Source: Candidatus Omnitrophota bacterium
GTDB taxonomy: Bacteria > Omnitrophota > Gorgyraeia > Gorgyraeales > Gorgyraeaceae
Length of the DNA: 6,505 nt
Reading direction: 5' to 3'
NCBI GenBank assembly: GCA_003485765.1
Contig: DNHS01000032.1
Location: forward strand, 1-6,505
Position numbers and translations under genes: made by a program. Shown in pieces: positions 1 to 6,300 of this stretch (position 1 is the first letter of the stretch; every line of letters starts with the position of its first letter). Under the pieces are notes generated by a model that was not told the DNA's origin, did not search any database, and worked only from the letters and a program-made list of their open reading frames with translations.

Positions 1-360
1 AGTAGCTAATTTTGTGTCAACTATACCTGCGTTGACAGCCACTTCGTTATTTGTAATTGCCAGGTTAAGTTTTGACTGGGCTATTGCTGCAGTGTTAGAA
101 ACATCCGCATCAATAATAGCGCCGTCCAGAATCTCAGCTGATTCTATTGTCTGGCCCAATTTAGTAACAGTTGCTGATAAGGCTGTATCTGCGACTTTAC
201 CTGCTGTTGCGATAGTAGCTAATTTTGTGTCGACTATACCTGCGTTAACTGCGACTTCGCTGTCAGTGATTGACAAAGATAGCTTTGATTGGGCTATTGC
301 CGCAGTGTTAGAAACATCCGCATCTACAATCGTTCCATCCAGAATTTTAGCTGATGTTAT
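1..360 (-). repeat. 71-residue (213 bp) tandem repeat, SKL/DADVSNTAAIA type
   Basis: Two copies are visible. Residues 2051-2097 (+ strand 214-354) and 2122-2168 (1-141) match at 40 of 47 residues and about 115 of 141 bases by my count. Each has ILDG, DADVSNTAAIAQSKL, then NEVAVNAGIVDTKLAT or SEVAVNAGIVDTKLAT. A spacer containing ATAGKVADTALSATVTKLGQ joins them. A 23-bp run is identical at 89-111 and 302-324. The IVDADVSNTAAIAxSKL type is a fibre repeat that often occurs in long arrays. The second copy is cut by the window edge, so the array probably goes on. Confidence 0.85.
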
Positions 361-3300
361 TGACGAATCAGCAATCTGACTTGCGCCAATAGAGCCGGCT
401 TTAACAGCTAATTTATTGCTGACAATGCCAATAGTAGCGTCATCGTAATCTACTGACATACCATTTGCGCCTTTAGTAAGCCCCTGGTTAGCGCTAAGTT
501 TTACATCTAAGGCATTATCAGTAATTGCAAGGCCAGGATTTACAGCGCCAAGATTTACCTTAAGTCCTGTGGAATTTGTTATAGCTCCTGCAGCATTTAA
601 TTGCACTGCTGTGCCAGCTACTTTATTAGCTGTTGTAATCTGATTTAACGAACTGTCAGATACGCTCTGAATAGTATTATTTGCTCCGCTAATTGTTTTA
701 TTTGTAAGCGTTTGGCTGCCTGAAAGGGTTGCCACAACAGTGTTATCAACGCTTATTGTCGTGCCGCTATTTGTAAGGCCTGTGCCCCATGTATACGCTG
801 TTGCGCCTGAAAATGCGACCCAAGATGCGCCATTATAAACATAACCTGCATTATCCGCCTTGTTGAATACAGCATAGCTCTGTACAGGCGCTGTAAAATC
901 CCATCCTGCGCCATTATGCTCAGCAATATTATTATCCTTTCCTGACCATGCGCCAGTGCCAGTAGGATTAACTATATATCTTGCATTTGCGGCAGGGCTG
1001 GCTGGAGGCGCCGCCTGTATAGCTATTACAGGATCTTTCCAGTGAAGGCCTGCAATAGCATTATCCACATAAGTTTTTGTAGTAGCGTCGCTTCCTGTAG
1101 TAGGCGTTCCTAAATTTGTTACCTTATTGCCTCCCATCTGGATATTACTAACCATGATGCCTAAAGTGGTGTCTGTCCCCTGGGTATGCTTTTTGGTAAC
1201 AGCATCACTGATAACCCCGCCGTCTGCTAATTTTGAAGTCTGAATTCCTGCTGTTGGAGAGACCATTGCATCTGTAAGCCCGCCAACTGGGATAATACCA
1301 GCTGCGCCAGCGCCTGCTGTAGGTAAATCAGCTGCTGCATGGTTATGCGAAAAATTGGCTGCGCCTATATCACTGGCTGATAAATTATTCGCGCCTATTT
1401 TATATTTTGCGCCGCTTGAGATATTAATGCCTGTGAATGTATCTGTTGCGCCAGTCTGTCCTATAATATTTAAATAATTTCCAGTGGCATCATAAATAAT
1501 GTTAACATTGCCAGAACCTCCACCGCCTATAATATAGCCTGATCCTTGCGCTGGCTCTGTTACGCCTCCTGTCAAGCCTGTATTAACTCCAAATGTAGCA
1601 TTAGAAGTGCCGCTCGTGGATGTCGGACCAACCAGGTTTGTTGCGGTCAATGTGCCTAGTATATTCACATTATTAGAGAAGTCAAATTGATTAAAAGTCT
1701 TGTTCCATTTAAGAAATTTATCATCAGGAGACACCGCATTTCCAAAACTCAGCTTAATATCATTATCGGCAGGGTTTAAAATAGACGCTATTGCAAAATT
1801 TTGGGCGGTTGTATTGCTTGCGCCAAGGGATCCGCCATCCGCATCAGTCGCATGATGATGCGGCGCAAGATTAGCTAAGGTTGTAGGATATGCAAAAAAT
1901 CTCCAGCGTTCAAACTGAAAAATATCTCCAACAGCCGGGAATTTAATTTTAATACCCATATCCTGGCTATTCTGGCTGACAAGCGGGATATCGATATTCC
2001 TGGTGATATCCTGCCCCCAGTTGCCGTACCAGACATAAGTGCCTGACGTGCCGGAGTTAGGATTCCACATAATGCTCCAGCCGAATTTTGTAGGCGGCAG
2101 TACTGGAACTCCCAGAGCGTCGTATTGAGTCTCAACCCATATCTCAAAATTCTGCGCTGAAGAAAATAACGCTGAATTTAATTCACCGCTTGCGGTAATA
2201 TCGACAGTGCTCTGGTTATTAGGATCGCGCATGGTGGGTGATATGTACGCCTTTGACCGCTGTGAAATAATTTCTGAAAGCCGCACTTTGCCTGCGTTTG
2301 AATCCTCAAATGTCAGTTCGCCTGTCCCTGGATCTCTGAATATACGGGCTTCGCTGGGCCTATATGACGCCTCTTTATTAAAACTGCTATATGTGGAATT
2401 TTCGGGAGACATGCCATATGCCTTAAATTCCCACTGGTCTCCGCCTTGAAACCCTGTAGTATCGCTGAATTTTATCTTTATGCCAAAAACAAGGTCGGTT
2501 TCCGCAGTTAAAATCTCAATACCTGCTCCTGAGGGAAGCCAGTTTTCTGTCCATGCTGTCCATGCGGTATCGCTAAATTGGTTTATAGGGTCTATGCAAT
2601 CTACATGGCGATACTTTACATAGCCAGGACTGCCTGGGCTGTCATAAAGACCCTCTACCCTTACTTGAAATTTTCTGATAACTTGCTCTACATAGTTTCC
2701 GCTGACATCCATCTTAACATAACCTGGATTAAGAGGCGCCGCTGTAGTAGAGTAGCTATTAATAAAACTGTATGGTATGCGGCCAACTGAACCGCTGCCG
2801 CCTGATGTTCCGCTCATGCCAGGGTCTTCGGAAAAGAAGTCTATGCCCCTTGTTCTAACAAACTGGTCAACTGACAAGATACCGCCGCGGCCATCAGCAG
2901 AACGGCCAATTTTCATTGTTCCATATATTGACTGATCTCCTGTATCAACTATTGAAGTTGGAGAGTATTTCGGTAAAACCTTTCCTTCTACCAATTGCAC
3001 AGCGTCAAACCGCGCGAACTCAGTATCTCCAGCACCGCTGGTTTGCTGGCAAAGTAAAAAGATATTGATATCTGCACCAGTGCTATCTGTTTTAAAAGAG
3101 CCTTTATTTTCAACAAAAGTAGAGCTCGAGCTTACTAGTGGTTTAAATACGCCTCTTACAACCGCATTATTAGTATGCTCTGCGGCAGTTGTAGAGCTTA
3201 TAGCTCGGGTAACGCCTGTAAAAGAAGTATCTGTCTTTCCTGTATAATCAAACAGTTCATTGTCTATCAATATCGTACCGCCCTGCGAAAAATTCGCAGT

Positions 3301-6300
3301 ATTGACGACTGCTATTACAGAAGTTGAGCTTCCATTTAAAACAGAGCCCTGGCTGATTCCTGATGTTATAACAGTAGTTGGCACATAGTAACCTGAGATA
3401 TCAAGGATTGCCTTTGTAGTAGCAGGATTAGTACTCATTAAAGCAGCGCCTATGCTGTACCAGGTATCAGGTTCAAGGCCGCTTATTGTCTGTTTTATGC
3501 CGGCATCATTACCGCTGTCAGGCGCCCCTATGGCGTAATTCAACCCTCTTTTACCAGACCATTCATTTATTGCTACAGCGGATTTACCGTCAAAAAAGTC
3601 TGTGTTAAATGTTCCTGTAACGCCTGTGCCGGTTTTAAAAAGAGCTGGCGAGTGCTGGGCAATCTTTCCTTCTACCCATATCCATTCATCAGGCGCAAAA
3701 TTACTCCATCCACCCCTGTATCCTGTAGTAGTGTTATTATAAACTCCTGTCTGAGTATAAGATGGGTCATACCCTGCAAATTTTTCAAATCCGGAAAACG
3801 CCTCGAATGAACCGTTCTTTATTATATTTCTAAAATCATGCGCTAGCCTTCCGCCCGGCTCTATCTGAAATACCGCGTCTCCTACTGTAGGGTCATAAAT
3901 ATTAAATGACCCATCAGATGCAATATCAAATAAGGGCTTTTCGGATTTCTGCCAGTTTGCGCCTGGGTTAGGAATGCTGACAACGCTGAATTTTTGCTTG
4001 CTGAAGCTTAAATCATTGGCCACATCAGGATCTAATTTAATGGCATAGTACTGGTTATATCTTCCTGTACTAACATCCTTATCCACTCCAAAGTTCAGGT
4101 ACGCAGGAGAAGCCGTGGGTATGACTGCTTGATCTGAAAATATAAAAGCGCCCAGGCCGTCTGTTCCTGCATCAGTATCATACCAGATGTATTGATAACT
4201 GCCTTCGTTAATGCCTAGTTTTAAAACGCCGTCTGAATCTGCTCCTGCGCCAGCATTAGCCTTTGCTGTATTAGTAGCAATTGCCAGAGATGCGCTTGCG
4301 TTTGTCTGCGTAATTGATGTAAGGGCATCTCCGCCGCTTGTATCAATCTGCACATCGCCGTCTGCTTCTACTGTCAGATGCGAAAGAGCAGCTGAGTCCT
4401 GAACTTCCATTAGATTTGCAGTTTGTCCAGCCATGCCTTTTAAAACTAAAGGCGTAGCTGTGGTGTCAGCTGCTGTGATAGTCTGTGTTGATGCAGGAGC
4501 AAGCACAGGCACGCCCGTCACTGCCATATCGATTGCGCCTGCAGATGCGCCATTATCCTGGTAGGTCACAGAAAGATTAGTTTTTGTCCCTGCTGCTACC
4601 AATACGCCCGCATAATCTTCAACCTGTTCCTGGTTAAGCACAGTATCTACGTATGAAGAAGTTATTGTTATTGTATTTGCTTCATCATTAGGCGTAAGAG
4701 TAATATTTGAACCTGCTACAAGATCTATGTCTCCGCCATCATTAGTTACGCCATCCACGCTGGATACGACATTTACATTTAAATCAGCTGCTGTCAAAGA
4801 GTCATTTACCACAGAAGCGGAATTCACTGAAGCAGTACTAACAAGACCGGCATTATCCACAGTAAACTTAGGAACCGCCCCTACTTGTAAATCTAACAAG
4901 CTGTTATTTGCGCCTGGCGCAGAAGTTTCTGTTACGTTTAATTTTATGCCTGTGTAATTACCTGAAGTGGCTTTATTAATCGTAGCCGCTAAATCATATG
5001 CCGCTTCATCCCCTTCTGCGGCAGAGCGCGTTACTGTCGAGGTTAAGCCGTAACCCGAGGCTGGAGACAAATCAAGGTTTATGCCGCTCGTCACAATATT
5101 TGTGCCTGCGGTGCTTAAAGTAATATCCCCTGTCATTGTTCCGCCTGCTAATGGTAAATAATTTGAAGCTGTGATGTCATTAGCAACTTCATTATCTGCC
5201 CAGGGATTGGCAGTATTTACCCAATTGGATGCAATGACCTCTGCTTCGTTTAGCATGCCAATTGAGGCTGAATCAGAAAGGTCAGTAGATGCAATCTGAC
5301 TGCCGTTAATTTTATAGTTTGCGCCTGTAGGAATATTTATGCCGCCAGTGGCCCCTGCTATATCCAGATTATTTGTACCAGAATTAATTTTGATAGTAAC
5401 GTCACTGCCTGTGCCGCCTTCAATAACGAGGCCGGCTCCATTTGCAGCAGCTAAACCAGCGTTATCTGAGTCTATTGTAAATGTAAGATTTGTGGTAGAG
5501 ACTTCATCGCCTGATGCGCTTGAGGCAAAAGAAATTGTATTTGCAGCGTCATTTGGTGTAATCGTCATATTTGCGCCTTCCACGAAATCTATATCACCAC
5601 CGTCATTGGTTATGCCGTCTATTGAAGAAACTACATTGCCTGTAAGCGAAGAAGCGGCATGAGCATGTAAAGCGTCTGCGTTAGAAGCGTTTGTCAAAGT
5701 ATTTAAATTTGCCGCTGTGCCTGTATAGCCGTCTACTTTATTTAATTCAGCTGCTGTTGAAGTAACCTGTGTGCCGCCTATATAAAGATCAGTAACGTTT
5801 GCAGAACCAGACACATTGAGTTTATATGTGTCTGTCGTAGTTGTGCCTATGCCTACATTGTCACCTGCTGTAAGTAGATACACGCCTGTCCCGCCGTCTG
5901 TCCAGCCGCCTGCTGTTGCCGGTGTAACATTATCCGCGTATGCCTTTGTTACTGCGTGGCCAGCAGCAGTAGGCGTGGCTACTGATACTGTGCCTGCAAA
6001 TGATGCGTTTCCTGAATTATCAACATAGAATTTCTGGGTAGTTCCGTCTGCGCCTGCGTACGCATCGATTAGATAATTAGTGCCTGTAGGCAGGCTTGTT
6101 TCTGTAGCTGCAATTTTTAATGCCGTATATGAACCCGTTTTTGTAGTGCCTGTATAGTTGACTGTCGGAGCAATGTTCATTGCCACCGTAGTAGTAGTTG
6201 AATCTGTTCCGCCATCCTGAAACGTAGGCTGAATTGCCGCAATATTAACTGTGCCGCTAGTAGAAGAATCTGTCTTAGTAACAGCTAAATTATCTTCAAC

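Noticed and set aside
1..360. CRISPR array
   Set aside because: The repeats are 213 bp, diverged, and in frame with the protein, with no short regular repeat-spacer pattern.
14..379. Plus-strand open frame of about 120 codons with a repeated protein sequence
   Set aside because: It is exactly antisense to the 71-residue tandem repeat; its own repetition is a mirror of the minus-strand repeat. The minus frame has known fibre motifs and runs on through the whole window.
1852..1860. Three consecutive His as an engineered tag
   Set aside because: Three His followed by ATDADGG fits natural H-x-H type fibre segments and is too short for a purification tag; nothing around it looks like vector sequence.
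1875..2147. Minus-strand open frame of about 90 codons in another phase
   Set aside because: It overlaps the second GD-W domain in a different frame, has no recognisable motif, and interrupts nothing in the main frame.
2207..2790. Plus-strand open frames at 2207-2449 and 2578-2790
   Set aside because: Antisense to the GD-W domains and their linkers. No motif, and no room for a separate gene because the minus strand is coding throughout.
3065..6028. Plus-strand open frames at 3065-3247, 4211-4402, 4727-4957, 5339-5662 and 5816-6028
   Set aside because: Pro/Ala/Ser/Val-rich products typical of antisense reading of Gly/Ala/Thr/Asn-rich coding sequence; several fall over the repeated modules. 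Judged to be shadows.
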